A stretch of 56,265 nucleotides of DNA from the NCBI GenBank assembly GCA_021791655.1, contig JAJYWD010000004.1, positions 1 to 56,265 on the forward strand, written 5' to 3'. The DNA is from Nanobdellota archaeon. Its GTDB lineage: Archaea; Nanobdellota; Nanobdellia; Parvarchaeales; Parvarchaeaceae. Within the stretch, counting starts at the first letter, position 1; each line of letters starts with the position of its first letter. A model generated the notes under the pieces. The model was not told the origin of the DNA and did no database searches. It saw nothing but the letters and a program-made list of their open reading frames with translations. A program made the position numbers and the translations under genes. This document shows, in pieces, positions 8,466 through 18,204 of this stretch.

Positions 8466-8738
8466 ATGGCAGGTCCTACAAAAGGTGAAAAGGTTGATGC
8501 AAAGGTGATAATAGGCAAAACGGTCGTTGGTAAGAGCGGCAAGAAGATAGGCGTTGTGTCAGATTTGGTCTACGAAGTAAGGACTGGGGAGTTAGTATTC
8601 CTCTCTATAAAAATGCCATCCGCATACGCTAAGTCATTCCAGTTCGAGAAGGATGACAACGGAAACGATGAGATACCCTTCAACTCTATAGTGTCGATAG
8701 GCGATTTTGTCGTGGTTGCCGAAGAAGATATAATATAA
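8466..8738 (+). CDS. PRC-barrel domain protein
   Basis: A 90-residue single-domain protein with PRC-barrel features: KTVVGKSGKKIGVVSDLVYE followed by the beta-strand pair GELVFLSIK and the conserved IPFNSIVSIGDFVVV. PRC-barrels occur in RimM and in many archaeal small proteins and usually mediate RNA or protein contacts. An AAGAGG site precedes the ATG and an A/T-rich box (GCTTATATTCTT, 8408) lies upstream. It is convergent with rps17e. Confidence 0.8.
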   Translation: MAGPTKGEKVDAKVIIGKTVVGKSGKKIGVVSDLVYEVRTGELVFLSIKMPSAYAKSFQFEKDDNGNDEIPFNSIVSIGDFVVVAEEDII

Positions 8739-8757
8739 ATAATAACCCTAGGAATAA

Positions 8758-8973
8758 TCAGGCGGAGTTTTCTATTATAAATGCTTCTATCTTCTTTCTC
8801 TTGGCAAGCTGAGTTATAAAACCTGCGATTTTGTTCCTCATCCTTTTATCTGTCTTTATAAGAGAATCTAACTCCTTCTTATTGTTTTCATAATCGGCGC
8901 TGAACTTATCCTTGTACTCTTTAAGCACATCTATCGTGACCTTCCTTACGGTCTTTCCTCTTACCCTTCCCAT
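8758..8973 (-). CDS. rps17e: Ribosomal protein S17e (eS17)
   Basis: A small-subunit protein of archaea and eukaryotes. The sequence MGRVRGKTVRKV, then DVLKEYKDKFSADYENNKK and the RMRNKIAGFITQLAKRK helix are typical. The length of 71 residues is normal. The gene stands alone, with A/T-rich promoter DNA at 8985-9015 and tRNA-Thr on the other strand upstream. Confidence 0.93.
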   Translation of the reverse strand: MGRVRGKTVRKVTIDVLKEYKDKFSADYENNKKELDSLIKTDKRMRNKIAGFITQLAKRKKIEAFIIENSA

Positions 8974-9038
8974 CCACTATTAGACTTTAATGTAACTATT
9001 TAAAGTTTTTTATTTGTCAAGAGGTTCAGAAATATGAT

Positions 9039-9110
9039 GCCTCGGTGGCTCAGTGGTAAAGCGTTTCCTTGGTAAGGAAAAGAGCGCGAGTCCGATCCTC
9101 GCCCGAGGCT
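9039..9110 (+). tRNA. tRNA-Thr (GGT)
   Basis: Acceptor GCCTCGG/CCGAGGC, anticodon stem TTTCC/GGAAA with loop TTGGTAA (anticodon GGT), T stem GCGAG/CTCGC with loop TCCGATC. Discriminator T is common in archaeal tRNA-Thr. No intron. Confidence 0.93.
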
Positions 9111-9255
9111 TTTAAATCCAGTAGAGACAAAAGTGCCAAATCATTGACTTATCACCAAATGTTTATTGCTGTACTCGGCAGGTATTTATACTAAACAAAT
9201 AAATTTATCCCGTTACCGCTGAATATTTAAGTGCCAACGTTAAAAAAGTTATAAT

Positions 9256-10176
9256 ATGTCCAGCATTTTTACAATATTTGGTATAACATTTTCCGGCTTT
9301 TTATCTGGTCTTGTATTATCATTCGTGCTAGGGCTGCTTCATGGCGTGACACCAGACGAGCACACCTGGCCGATAACGTTTTCGTATGCGGTTGGCAGTT
9401 ACAGTACTCGGGCTGGTGCAGAAGCCGGACTAGTTTTTTCGCTTGGGTTTACGATCGAAAGGGCCGTCCTCTCCGAAATTTTCTATATCATCTTATCAGC
9501 TTCTTTGGGGGGGGTCGCCTCGTTTTTGCAATCTGCACTATTCTTCGGCATCGTCTACGTTTTTGTCGGATTCGCCATGGCGTTTGCAGGCTATTACATA
9601 AAATATGGTAATTGGTATCCACATATAGAACTGGATCGCTTGGTGAATCTACTAAATAAGGGGTCTAAACACGAATCTACAGATTTTTACAAAAAGAAAG
9701 TGCCGATAAAAATGGCGATAGTGCACGGATTAATCGCAGGTTTCGGCATGGGTGCCTTTGCCTTTATACTATTCTTTACAGTTGTGCCATCGATGCCAAA
9801 CGTGTATGTGGGTTTCCTGCCAGGTGCTTTGTTTGGAGTGGGCACTATGATCGCCCAGATAGGATTTGGTGCGGTTTTCGGAAAATGGATAACCAGCGTA
9901 AAAAGAATAAACAAGCGTGGATTGGAATTCGTAGCCAGGTACATATCTTCGTCTATTCTTTTATATGGCGGAATAATTTTTGTGATAGCTGGCCTTGCCG
10001 TGGTGATGTTTCCTCCGCTTTTGTCCTTTGGTATAGCTACCGGGGTGCGTGTACCAAATTTAGACTATATCGATATCGGGTTCATTTTGGTGGTAATCGT
10101 CGTAGTGGCGCTGGGTGTTATATCCTATTTAAAGGCAATAAGTATAGCATCTAAAAAATTTAGGGTCCCTGACTGA
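9256..10176 (+). CDS. NicO/UreH-like multi-span membrane transporter
   Basis: 306 residues with about seven hydrophobic segments. The first loop holds HGVTPDEH, reminiscent of the HX4DH metal-binding signature of nickel/cobalt permeases and NicO-like proteins, and a second HGLIAGFGMGAF repeats the idea midway, so the protein looks internally duplicated. A role in divalent-metal or small-anion export is plausible but unproven. A TATA-like element with a short leader precedes the ATG. It converges on the NFACT gene. Confidence 0.55.
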   Translation: MSSIFTIFGITFSGFLSGLVLSFVLGLLHGVTPDEHTWPITFSYAVGSYSTRAGAEAGLVFSLGFTIERAVLSEIFYIILSASLGGVASFLQSALFFGIVYVFVGFAMAFAGYYIKYGNWYPHIELDRLVNLLNKGSKHESTDFYKKKVPIKMAIVHGLIAGFGMGAFAFILFFTVVPSMPNVYVGFLPGALFGVGTMIAQIGFGAVFGKWITSVKRINKRGLEFVARYISSSILLYGGIIFVIAGLAVVMFPPLLSFGIATGVRVPNLDYIDIGFILVVIVVVALGVISYLKAISIASKKFRVPD

Positions 10177-10189
10177 AAACCGGTGCGTA

Positions 10190-11947
10190 TCACAATCTTA
10201 TTTTTTCTATTCTGCATTTTCCTGGTGGAAGCAATTTGTCTATTTCAGTGGCATCTATCTGTATAAAATAGCGTTCCGCGATCTTCTTAGTTATATCCTT
10301 TATTACAGTGTTTCTGTCCCGTCTACCCGGTCTTATCAGTATGTATTTTTCGCCCGCCCTATATGGGGTGGAGTATGCGTCATATCCGTTATCAGAAAAA
10401 CTGAAGTTTATGAAAATCGCCAAAGGCGCGTTTTTCACGTAGTCCCTATTCCCTTCTATGAAGAATGCACCCTTCTTCAAGGACTCTCCAGATGGGGGCG
10501 TGCTGGTAACCTGTTTGGGTAGGACGAAGTACACATCTGTATTGGATTCACCTGCCTTCCACGCCGAAGAATAAGACGCTGCAAAGGTTGCCACTTCATT
10601 CTTCATTTCATCATCGAGCGTTTCCGTCCCTTTTACGAGACAAAAAGGACTTCCAAATACGTCTGCGTGCGCTATCAAATCGCCGTTCTCAGCGTGCTTT
10701 TTTATAAGAGCCTCGTTTTGATAGGTATCCCGCCCCGCTACGACAAGCCTCCCGCTCGTTGTGAAGAACCATCTATACTTGGAATACCATGCGTCGGTCT
10801 GCTTCTTCTCCAATCTTCTCAGCGTTTTATGAGCCGCGCCGGACTTGGACTTTATCTCCCTTTTTACCCTTTTGATTTTGGTGTAATATTCGGCTATGTT
10901 CTGGTTCAGGTCCTTGGTGATATCGAGTTCAATGTCATTTCCCGTCGCGAATACAAGTTTCTTACCTTGTAGAGTCCAGCCTAGTTGCTTTAGAGTGACT
11001 AATCTTTCATCCAGCGGCAGGTTTGAATCCTTGCTTATTCTGATGACGTTTTCGATATCTAGATATTTGTCGTTCAAGAATTTTGAGACGATTTCGTATC
11101 TCTTAACAAGTTCCCCCAGAAGCGCAACTTTCTTGTCGCTCTTAGTCTCAATTTTCTGGGTTTCCTGCGAGTATAAAGAATTCAGGGCTGTTGCTATGCT
11201 GTCGAAATACTTTTTATCACCGCCGATGTGTGTCATTTCACAGGAGAAGAAACCGTATTGATTTATTACGTTTGGCCTTTTCTCTCTTATGATCTCAGTA
11301 AGTCTTTTATAAAGCTCATCTGACATTTCTGCGTTTAATTCGCTCATCTTTGCTGTCTTTTCTACTTTCGCCCTGAAGCACACTTCCTCCGCGTAGTTTC
11401 CCCCGAGAAGCAGATCTACTGCGAGCGCCTTGACCACATTTTCTCTTTTTGAATTGAGTAGGAGGTTCTTGAATGATGATGGCGAGAGCGCGAAAATGTC
11501 TGGTCCTGGCGCTGGATAAGAATACTTTTCCCCAGAGGCGACTCTCCTGGAGCCGTATTTCCTGGTGAAAAGCGACATAAGTATGTTGCTGTCCTCTGTA
11601 AGCACGATGTTGCCGTTCGAGAAAAGCTCGGCTATGAGCTTTGTTCCATCGAAGGAAAATTCGACAATCCTATCGGAGCCGTGCATTTGTATCTGTATCC
11701 TTCTGCCTGATAGCTGCTTTTTGACAAATAGCGTGAACGGAAAATCAACAGTGTCCTCTGGTTTCTCATTATGAAGCAGAATAGCTTCTCCTGGGATTAT
11801 TTCTAGCCAGTACTCTTTATGCGCGAATATTAGTAGGTAAAATTCGTTCTTTCTGCTCTTTATATTCCTAACTACGCCGCCATCGAGGAAAGAGAGCTCG
11901 TCGACAAATTTCCTCAAGTCGAGGAAATTTAGCGGTGTCCTCCGCAT
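10190..11947 (-). CDS. RqcH/NFACT-family ribosome quality-control protein
   Basis: 585 residues with the archaeal NFACT layout: NFACT-N domain (LNFLDLRKFVDEL, the LEIIPGEAILLH strand), helix-hairpin-helix and coiled-coil region in the middle (KSGAAHKTLRRLEKKQ), then NFACT-R (WYSKYRWFFTTSGRLVVAGR and LIAHADVFGSPFCL). Homologs bind stalled 50S-peptidyl-tRNA and recruit tRNA-Ala. The C-terminal segment is short. It lies 4 bases downstream of the unknown gene at 11952, so the two form an operon. Confidence 0.9.
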   Translation of the reverse strand: MRRTPLNFLDLRKFVDELSFLDGGVVRNIKSRKNEFYLLIFAHKEYWLEIIPGEAILLHNEKPEDTVDFPFTLFVKKQLSGRRIQIQMHGSDRIVEFSFDGTKLIAELFSNGNIVLTEDSNILMSLFTRKYGSRRVASGEKYSYPAPGPDIFALSPSSFKNLLLNSKRENVVKALAVDLLLGGNYAEEVCFRAKVEKTAKMSELNAEMSDELYKRLTEIIREKRPNVINQYGFFSCEMTHIGGDKKYFDSIATALNSLYSQETQKIETKSDKKVALLGELVKRYEIVSKFLNDKYLDIENVIRISKDSNLPLDERLVTLKQLGWTLQGKKLVFATGNDIELDITKDLNQNIAEYYTKIKRVKREIKSKSGAAHKTLRRLEKKQTDAWYSKYRWFFTTSGRLVVAGRDTYQNEALIKKHAENGDLIAHADVFGSPFCLVKGTETLDDEMKNEVATFAASYSSAWKAGESNTDVYFVLPKQVTSTPPSGESLKKGAFFIEGNRDYVKNAPLAIFINFSFSDNGYDAYSTPYRAGEKYILIRPGRRDRNTVIKDITKKIAERYFIQIDATEIDKLLPPGKCRIEKIRL

Positions 11948-11951
11948 AAAC

Positions 11952-12419
11952 TCACGCGAAGTGTGACTGCAGTGTGGTCTTTAGGTTTTGTATATCGTTT
12001 TCAAACGCGGTCTTCCTTTGGGTCAGTACGTCCTGGTTCATCTTGTCGTATATCGGCCTTATCAGTTTCGGCAATCCTGACGTCCATTTGTCCATATAAT
12101 CAAGAATTATGTCCGACACGATAGTAACGGAAACCGTACCAGTCTTAACTTTGACTTGCTTTCCATTCTGCACGGCTGCGGACTCGGTAAGTCCGCGGTA
12201 GTTTATCCTTATAGCCATCTTGTACGCCATATAATCGTCTATTAGTCTCTTTGCGTTCCAGTCTATCGTGTAATTCCCGCCCGCGAACTGCACAAAGGAT
12301 GTTTCCACAGCCTTGTAGCCCAATCCCTTAAGGGCGTCCCTGAAGAAATTATAGAACTTTTGATCATCGAGTACTCCCTCGTACTGGACGGTCGTAGTAC
12401 CCATAGGTATAGTTTCCAT
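11952..12419 (-). CDS. Conserved-looking protein of unknown function
   Basis: 155 residues, mixed alpha/beta with no signal peptide or membrane segment. Notable stretches are IDWNAKRLIDDYMAYKMAI, which resembles a core beta strand, and a C-terminal amphipathic helix DVLTQRKTAFENDIQNLKT. I do not recognise a family. Being transcribed just before the RqcH-like gene suggests a link to translation or quality control, but this is inference. Confidence 0.7.
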   Translation of the reverse strand: METIPMGTTTVQYEGVLDDQKFYNFFRDALKGLGYKAVETSFVQFAGGNYTIDWNAKRLIDDYMAYKMAIRINYRGLTESAAVQNGKQVKVKTGTVSVTIVSDIILDYMDKWTSGLPKLIRPIYDKMNQDVLTQRKTAFENDIQNLKTTLQSHFA

Positions 12420-12514
12420 GCTATTTACACCTGCTCCTATTAATTATTGATTAGTTTGGTTTATAACCGTTAATCATGCCCATCCGGCGGTGAACAATCA
12501 CGTGGTATTATAAG

Positions 12515-13549
12515 CTACCATAGATATGCAAGCGCGAAGGCAGAAAAGAGTACTTCCACACCGGTTAGTAGCAGAGCTATCTGCCACTCGTTTAGTCGGC
12601 CAGTTTTCATGAAAATGTGGGTCCAGGAATATATCTTTTCGTGGGGAGAGCGCAGAGTACCGTCTTTCTGTATAAGACCCCACGAATTTGCATGGAAGCG
12701 CTTTCTGGCCTTAAGCAAGAATTCTATTAGCCAGGGTATTACTATTATGGCGCCGAGCACCTGCGCGCCGCTGGTCAGTACGGCAGCGGCAAATCCGCCA
12801 CCAATCAAGTAGGTAAGGCTGTCACCCGGCAGTATCTTCGCTGGGTACTTGCCATAGTAAAGGTAAGCCGCCAGCGCCGCCACGAAGATTGTCGATGTCG
12901 CAAAACTCGTATATTCCTGTATGTGATAAGTAAATACGGATAACGCCCCAAAAGCCACCAACCCCATCTGTGCAGATATGCCGTTAAGCCCCTCAAGCAT
13001 ATTGAAGGCGTTCGCCGAAAATACAATAGCCAGTGGTACTAATACAAATGCATACAGAAACTGGTTGAGGTAGATATATCCTATGTGTGGCAATAGCAGG
13101 ACCTGCGGACCGAAATTTATGGTCAAGAGTGGAAGTGCGGCTATCAGTGTCAATAGCGGTTTTTGCCACTGTTTTATGCCACCGTTAAAAAGCTTATAGT
13201 TACTCACTATCTTCCTGATATCCGCTCTCGAAGTTCTCACCGCGCTTCCGGACACATCGTCTACAAAACCTATAAAGGCTATCGAAAGGGCTGTTAACAG
13301 TGTTATAACAAGTATTTCTGCGTTTATGCCCACACCAATGTAGTTCTGTGCCAGCGTCAGAGCCAGCAGGCCCACGAAGATGCCGATCATCATGACTATC
13401 CCTCCGCTGGTAGGCAATATGGGCCTGTTTTTCTTGTTTATGTCCTGCGACACCAAACCCAGGCTTATGAGCAGGGGTTTTACAAGAAAGCCGCTCAGGA
13501 AAGTCGCTATGAACGTCGCTATCGCAGCTATCAAAAGTTCGACAAGCAT
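12515..13549 (-). CDS. UDP-GlcNAc:polyprenyl-phosphate GlcNAc-1-P transferase-like (GT4/MraY superfamily)
   Basis: 344 residues and about ten membrane spans. Diagnostic motifs are KKNRPILPTSGGIVM at the N-terminus, FIGFVDDV (the catalytic Asp pair) and NAFNMLEGLNGISAQ. Relatives (Alg7/AglH, MraY, WecA) start lipid-linked oligosaccharide synthesis by adding a sugar phosphate to a polyprenyl phosphate on the cytosolic face. With the GT fusion at 2453 it suggests an N-glycosylation route. It is a single gene with an AT-rich promoter near 13560. Confidence 0.9.
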   Translation of the reverse strand: MLVELLIAAIATFIATFLSGFLVKPLLISLGLVSQDINKKNRPILPTSGGIVMMIGIFVGLLALTLAQNYIGVGINAEILVITLLTALSIAFIGFVDDVSGSAVRTSRADIRKIVSNYKLFNGGIKQWQKPLLTLIAALPLLTINFGPQVLLLPHIGYIYLNQFLYAFVLVPLAIVFSANAFNMLEGLNGISAQMGLVAFGALSVFTYHIQEYTSFATSTIFVAALAAYLYYGKYPAKILPGDSLTYLIGGGFAAAVLTSGAQVLGAIIVIPWLIEFLLKARKRFHANSWGLIQKDGTLRSPHEKIYSWTHIFMKTGRLNEWQIALLLTGVEVLFSAFALAYLW

Positions 13550-13610
13550 AACTTTATTTGCCTGTAGTCTATTAAAGACTTTAATCCTTCCAAAATTAAA
13601 CTATGTACAT

Positions 13611-13683
13611 AGCCCTGTTGTGTAGCGGTCAAGCACGCGGGCCTTTGGAGCCTGAAACCCCGGTTCGAATCCGGGCAGGGCTA
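13611..13683 (+). tRNA. tRNA-Gln (TTG)
   Basis: Acceptor AGCCCTG/CAGGGCT begins with A1-U72, typical of archaeal tRNA-Gln. Anticodon stem CGGGC/GCCTG, loop CTTTGGA (anticodon TTG), T stem CCCGG/CCGGG with loop TTCGAAT, discriminator A. No intron. Confidence 0.93.
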
Positions 13684-14471
13684 AATTTGGTAAGGGATAA
13701 TGCCATCTTTGGGAAATGGCACTAATTATTGGTAATTTATCACGCAAAAGTATAAAAACTTAGGTGATGTAAAAATACTGCGTATTGGACAATTGAGGTC
13801 TGTTATTACAACACGCATTTTTATTATTATTTGCCATAGTATTTACCAGGTTATTTTTCATAAGTTAGCAGCACTACTTCCGATTATACAACATTAGCGA
13901 GCTTAAGAACCGGCACCGTTGCATTTACAACTCTATTCTTATTTGTTGTATAGTGTATGAATATTTTGCCCACTTTATTACAAGGATAGCCTTCTTTATA
14001 GCGTACCTTTTCATTTAAAATAAGCTGTAATGTATCAAGGAGATAGTACTTTAATTATGGTTAATATTTACAAAAAATTCTCGGTCACCTTAATTCTAGG
14101 GGCATTGTGGGCATAACTTTTATGGCGATATACTGCTTTGTTACTATCGCATATGTAAATTATGTGGGCAAATAGTAAATAAATGGGAGATATAGAGAAA
14201 CTAAACTGTCCATTTTTCAATGGGTTTCCGACTAGGAGTCTCTTATACTTAGTAGTAAATCTTACTATCATAAATCTGCTAGTATTACATTGGCTCAAAG
14301 GCTTATATTAAGCGCCGTTCTTCCTGTAATTATAATTTAAATATAAGTGTTGGCAGCAGTTATAGCGTTCTGGGCATCGATTTACAAATTTTAAAAATTA
14401 TAGTCTGAACATTTTTAGAACCGGGGCTATGCACCGATATACTTATATATTGATAGCGGTATAATATTTAA
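13684..14471. other. Gene-free AT-rich stretch
   Basis: About 790 bases with no convincing coding potential; the 76-codon minus ORF at 14068-14298 has no recognisable features. A short hairpin (TGCCAT at 13701 with ATGGCA at 13716) follows tRNA-Gln and may end its transcript. A TATA-like box (ACTTATATAT near 14439) about 30 bases before 14472 fits the promoter of the next gene. Confidence 0.6.
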
Positions 14472-15629
14472 GTGTCTACATCAAAAAGATCAATATTAAT
14501 CGTAGTGGTTGTTGTAGTAATCGTTATAATAATTTTCTTCTTAATGCAGATAATAAACCCTTCATTTTTAAATTATTTTATATCTCTTCCAAGTAGTACG
14601 ACGCCACCAAGGATTACGACTACCGTAGCGCCTTCCATAATCGCCAACATCTCCGTAGGGAAATCTCCAAACTACGCGACTTACGACCCGAGCAATAATT
14701 ATGTATATGTTATGAATGCACTGTCCGGCACAGTCTCAGTGTTAAGCGGTACCTCCGTAATCGCCAACGTCACGATAGGCGGTCAACCAAGCTTTGCAAT
14801 CTATAACCCCAGCAATAATTATGTATATGTCACAAATGGACGGTATATGGTCTCTGTACTAAGCGGCACTTCCATAATCGCCAACATTTCCGTAGGGCAC
14901 ATCCCAAACTCTGCTACTTATGATCCTATCAATAAATACATATATGTCCCGAATTTGTTGTCCAATACGGTCTCAGTAATAAACGGCACTTCTGTGATTG
15001 CCACCATCCCAGTAGGGAACGCGCCGTACGGTCCGGTCTATGACACTGTAAACGGATATATTTATCTAATAAATCAAAAGGATGACACGGTCTCAGTAAT
15101 AAACGGCACTTCTGTGATTGCCACCATCCCAGTAGGAGCTAGTCCAAGTTCCGCTGCTTATGACCCAAACAATGGGTATGTGTATGTCACAAACGCTGGC
15201 TCTAGCGCGGCTTTTGGTACCGTCTATATATTAAATGGTACTTCTGTAATTGCCAATGTCACGGCGCCAGACGGCAGCCTACCCTCCCTTGTAATCTATA
15301 ACTCTCACAATCACTATGTATACGTCGCGAATTTTAACTATGAAACTGTCCCCACCATCATCTCAGTGTTCAAAGGTACATCTGTAATCGCCAACGTCAC
15401 AGTAGGGACGGGGTTGGTTTCCATAACTTACGATGCTAGTAACGGTTACATATATATCCCGAATAGCCTGTCCAACACGATATCAGTGTTAAGCGGCACC
15501 TCTTTAATTGACAACATTAACTTAGCGGATTCAATGTATTCACTTTATAACCCTAGCAACGGTTATTTATATGTAACTACATACTCCTACTCCTCAGAGG
15601 TAGGCACAGTCGCTGTGCTAAGGGTATAG
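14472..15629 (+). CDS. Membrane-anchored YVTN beta-propeller surface protein
   Basis: A strong N-terminal membrane segment (VVVVVIVIIIFFLMQII) is followed by a Thr/Pro linker and eight or so ~40-residue YVTN repeats (pattern VIANVTVG..P..A.YDPSNNYVYVTN....TVSVLSGTS). Such propellers sit on the outside of archaeal cells, often in S-layer or adhesion roles. The GTG at 14472 is about 30 bases behind a TATA box and looks leaderless. A 50-base segment at 14967-15016 recurs unchanged at 15087-15136, so one propeller blade was recently copied. Many Asn-X-Thr/Ser sites could be glycosylated. Confidence 0.85.
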   Translation: MSTSKRSILIVVVVVVIVIIIFFLMQIINPSFLNYFISLPSSTTPPRITTTVAPSIIANISVGKSPNYATYDPSNNYVYVMNALSGTVSVLSGTSVIANVTIGGQPSFAIYNPSNNYVYVTNGRYMVSVLSGTSIIANISVGHIPNSATYDPINKYIYVPNLLSNTVSVINGTSVIATIPVGNAPYGPVYDTVNGYIYLINQKDDTVSVINGTSVIATIPVGASPSSAAYDPNNGYVYVTNAGSSAAFGTVYILNGTSVIANVTAPDGSLPSLVIYNSHNHYVYVANFNYETVPTIISVFKGTSVIANVTVGTGLVSITYDASNGYIYIPNSLSNTISVLSGTSLIDNINLADSMYSLYNPSNGYLYVTTYSYSSEVGTVAVLRV

Positions 15630-15868
15630 ATAAGACTGTCTAGCTGCAGGATCTCACTGATTCCAAATATCTTAAGATTTAAAATTAGTCCAATATCTCG
15701 GATATCGCATTATCCCGCTAAATTAGATAAGTGTTATACAGGTACTTGAAGAGAAGCGGCTTAAGAAATCAGATTTTATAGTCACTGAGAACAAGGTAAA
15801 CAACCGTACTATCCACTCGCTGAATATAACGAATTTTAAAATTTAAATTTCCGCCAATTTTAATTGAC
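15630..15868. other. Intergenic, holds a short coding remnant
   Basis: The + frame at about 15728-15846 reads VLEEKRLKKSDFIVTENKVN up to a stop, which looks like the tail of a soluble protein, but the frame is closed just upstream. No start, promoter or family can be assigned. Confidence 0.35.
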
Positions 15869-16361
15869 TCAATCAGCTGTCGATTTTATTATTTGGGTTT
15901 TTGCATTCTCTGCGCTAGTAAAAAGCAGCGCTTTTATTACTAATTTTTTAGCTGTTTCTATATTATTTTTCTGGTCATCTACAAAAAGACATTCATTTGC
16001 TGATAAAAGATTTTCCCCAAGTAATTTTTCGAAGGCTAGCCCGTCAGGTTTCACGAAACCACTCTGCTAGAAATAATATACTTTTTTGGATAGTTTCTAA
16101 AAAATTCGAAGTCCGTTTTATAATAATCTGCGCGCTCAGCGAGATTATTCGAAAGGATAAAAAATTTTATATAATCTAGTTTAAGTTTTACAGCGAATTC
16201 TATCATTTCCTGTGCCGGTTTCTCCGACTGAACTAGAAATCGAAGAGATCTCCCTTACTAAGATTTAATTTCCAATCCTTTAGATGGGGTATCCAGTAAC
16301 TAAAGGCGTCGCCGGCGTCCGGTTTTCTAACTATAATCATTATTTGTTTTAGCGCCGCCAT
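15869..16361 (-). pseudogene. HAD-superfamily hydrolase, frameshifted and truncated
   Basis: Read on the minus strand in three frames: WIPHLKDWKLNLSKGDLFDF (from ATG 16361), then LVQSEKPAQEMIEFAVKLK with YIKFFILSNN, then KPDGLAFEKLL with CLFVDDQKNNIETAKKL. These are the cap domain, the second HAD motif (LSN), the Lys motif (KPD) and the acidic motif (VDD) in order. Shifts lie near 16240 and 16060. The N-terminal DxD nucleophile motif is missing, so it should be inactive. The neighbourhood is AT-rich and accessory. Confidence 0.75.
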
Positions 16362-16494
16362 GAATTTATCTTGCTGTATCCCAAATCAGATATATATTCA
16401 CACACATTCACACACTTATCATAGTATCCGATATCAAAGGACCGTACGACCGTATCCGGTCAACTTATAAAAACACAGCCGTCTTCGGTATTGT

Positions 16495-18204
16495 ATGAAT
16501 CGTATATATTACGGACAGACAGACAGAAAAATTCTACTAATCAATTCTAAACACTCACAATCCGCCCTCGAGTACATGATGACCTACGGCTGGGCCATCC
16601 TTATCATAGTGATAGTCGCTGCATTGCTTTATTCGCTCGGCATTTTCAATCCGGCCTCTTCCGTAACGGCCGTAGTTGTTACCGGTTTAAGCGGGTTAGG
16701 TGCCCCGCAGGCGGTCTGTCTTCCCAACGGCGTTATGTTGTTACAGTTAGGAAACAGTGTGGGCAGGGTTATAGAGATAACTAGGATAAACGCCATTACA
16801 CAACAAGAGATAACGCAGACTACAACACCGGAAGAAGCGGTACAACCGTCATATTCGCGCGTTTTCTTTATACCTTCCATTTGCCCTCTGCATACAGGAG
16901 AACGTTTTTCTCTGAATGTGGTAGTTACCTACACGGAACCTGGGCAAGTGTTTCCTGGGCCGTACACGTCTTCTGGGACTGTATATGGTGCGGTGGCAGC
17001 TTCAAATCAGAGCACTGTGACCTTCGTTGAAAGTGGCTTACCATATCTGTATCCATGGGCAGTGATTTATAACGGAATAAAATATTTATCCACTAGCCAG
17101 AATATAACAGCCCCTCTTTCGTCATCAGGCAACTCTTCCCTGTTGTTTTCTGTCAGCCCTATTCTGAATAGTAGCGGCATATACAATATAAATCTAACAC
17201 CTTCTCCCGCTTCTGGAAGAGTTGACAGTTACGTTGTTGATGTAACTTTTTCTGGTACTGCGCAGCAGAATACAATTTATGTACCAGGTGAGTTTTCTGG
17301 TGCGGTGTACGCCATAAATACTACTTCATATGCCGTTACTTACATAAAGTTTGGCGGGCATTACAGTGTCATAAATGGGACTCGATACTATCCTAGCTTT
17401 CCGCACGGCGCTGGCATAAGCCCAAATGGAGCGCTAGTTTATGTCGGGAATCGCACAGATTCGGATCTTTTAGTAATAAATACCGCAACAAATTCAAACG
17501 TGTCGTTTTCGACAGTGCCGGGTATAAGTTCTCCCCTGTACACATATGTGCCACCAAGTGGAAACACTGTTTACGAGGCAGGTGGAAGTTATATGGAGGA
17601 AGTTTCACTATCTACAAACACCTTGACTAATACCATATCAGGTTTCTGCAGTGCACACGACTTTAGTGTAATGTCTAACGGTAACGGATATGTGGCTTAT
17701 GTACCGAACGTGGGATGCAGTTCTGTTTCCGTTGTCAATCTGACATCAAATACTATAGTAACGACTGTGACCGGATTCCGGTGCCCGCAGAGCATTGCCA
17801 TTACGCCGAATGGGAAATATGCGTATGTCGTAAACCGAGGCTGCGTCGCTGGCAGTGGTATACTATCTAACGTGTCAGTGTTGTCAACATCTACGAACAA
17901 AATAATAGATGTTATACCTGTAGAGTATGGCCCGACGTTCATCGTGATTCCGTCTAATGGTCCTGCTGGCGGAAAGTACGGCTATGTTACTAACTATGGC
18001 AATAATACCGTTTCTGTGATACAACTCTCGAGCAATAGCGTAATATCTAATATCCCCGTGTGCGGAGCTCCGCATAGAGAGCAGTTTTCCGAGGATGGAA
18101 AGACGCTGTATGTCACGTGCCGTAGCGGATACGTTGACGTTATAAATACAGCCACCAACAGCGTTATAGAAACTATAGCTCTGCCTTATTACTACGGCGG
18201 ATAA
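16495..18204 (+). CDS. Pilin-headed YVTN beta-propeller surface protein
   Basis: The N-terminus carries a class III signal (SQSALEYMMTYGWAILIIV) cleaved by prepilin peptidase in related proteins. The family's conserved head follows, ending at GQVFPGPYTSSGTV. Then comes a TVTFVESGLP module seen in archaeal exoproteins, and from about residue 250 a YVTN beta-propeller (VYVGNRTDSDLLVINTATN and similar blades). The same head carries LamG or other modules in the paralogs at 37899 and 39858. It ends one base before a convergent gene. The protein is probably exposed as part of a pilus-like or adhesin structure. Confidence 0.85.
   Translation: MNRIYYGQTDRKILLINSKHSQSALEYMMTYGWAILIIVIVAALLYSLGIFNPASSVTAVVVTGLSGLGAPQAVCLPNGVMLLQLGNSVGRVIEITRINAITQQEITQTTTPEEAVQPSYSRVFFIPSICPLHTGERFSLNVVVTYTEPGQVFPGPYTSSGTVYGAVAASNQSTVTFVESGLPYLYPWAVIYNGIKYLSTSQNITAPLSSSGNSSLLFSVSPILNSSGIYNINLTPSPASGRVDSYVVDVTFSGTAQQNTIYVPGEFSGAVYAINTTSYAVTYIKFGGHYSVINGTRYYPSFPHGAGISPNGALVYVGNRTDSDLLVINTATNSNVSFSTVPGISSPLYTYVPPSGNTVYEAGGSYMEEVSLSTNTLTNTISGFCSAHDFSVMSNGNGYVAYVPNVGCSSVSVVNLTSNTIVTTVTGFRCPQSIAITPNGKYAYVVNRGCVAGSGILSNVSVLSTSTNKIIDVIPVEYGPTFIVIPSNGPAGGKYGYVTNYGNNTVSVIQLSSNSVISNIPVCGAPHREQFSEDGKTLYVTCRSGYVDVINTATNSVIETIALPYYYGG

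Noticed and set aside
14068-14298. 76-codon minus ORF in the AT-rich gap
   Set aside because: No ribosome site or recognisable domain, and its composition matches the surrounding non-coding DNA.
15869-16361. Programmed frameshifting in the HAD gene
   Set aside because: Two shifts plus loss of the N-terminal nucleophile motif point to decay; no slippery site stands out.
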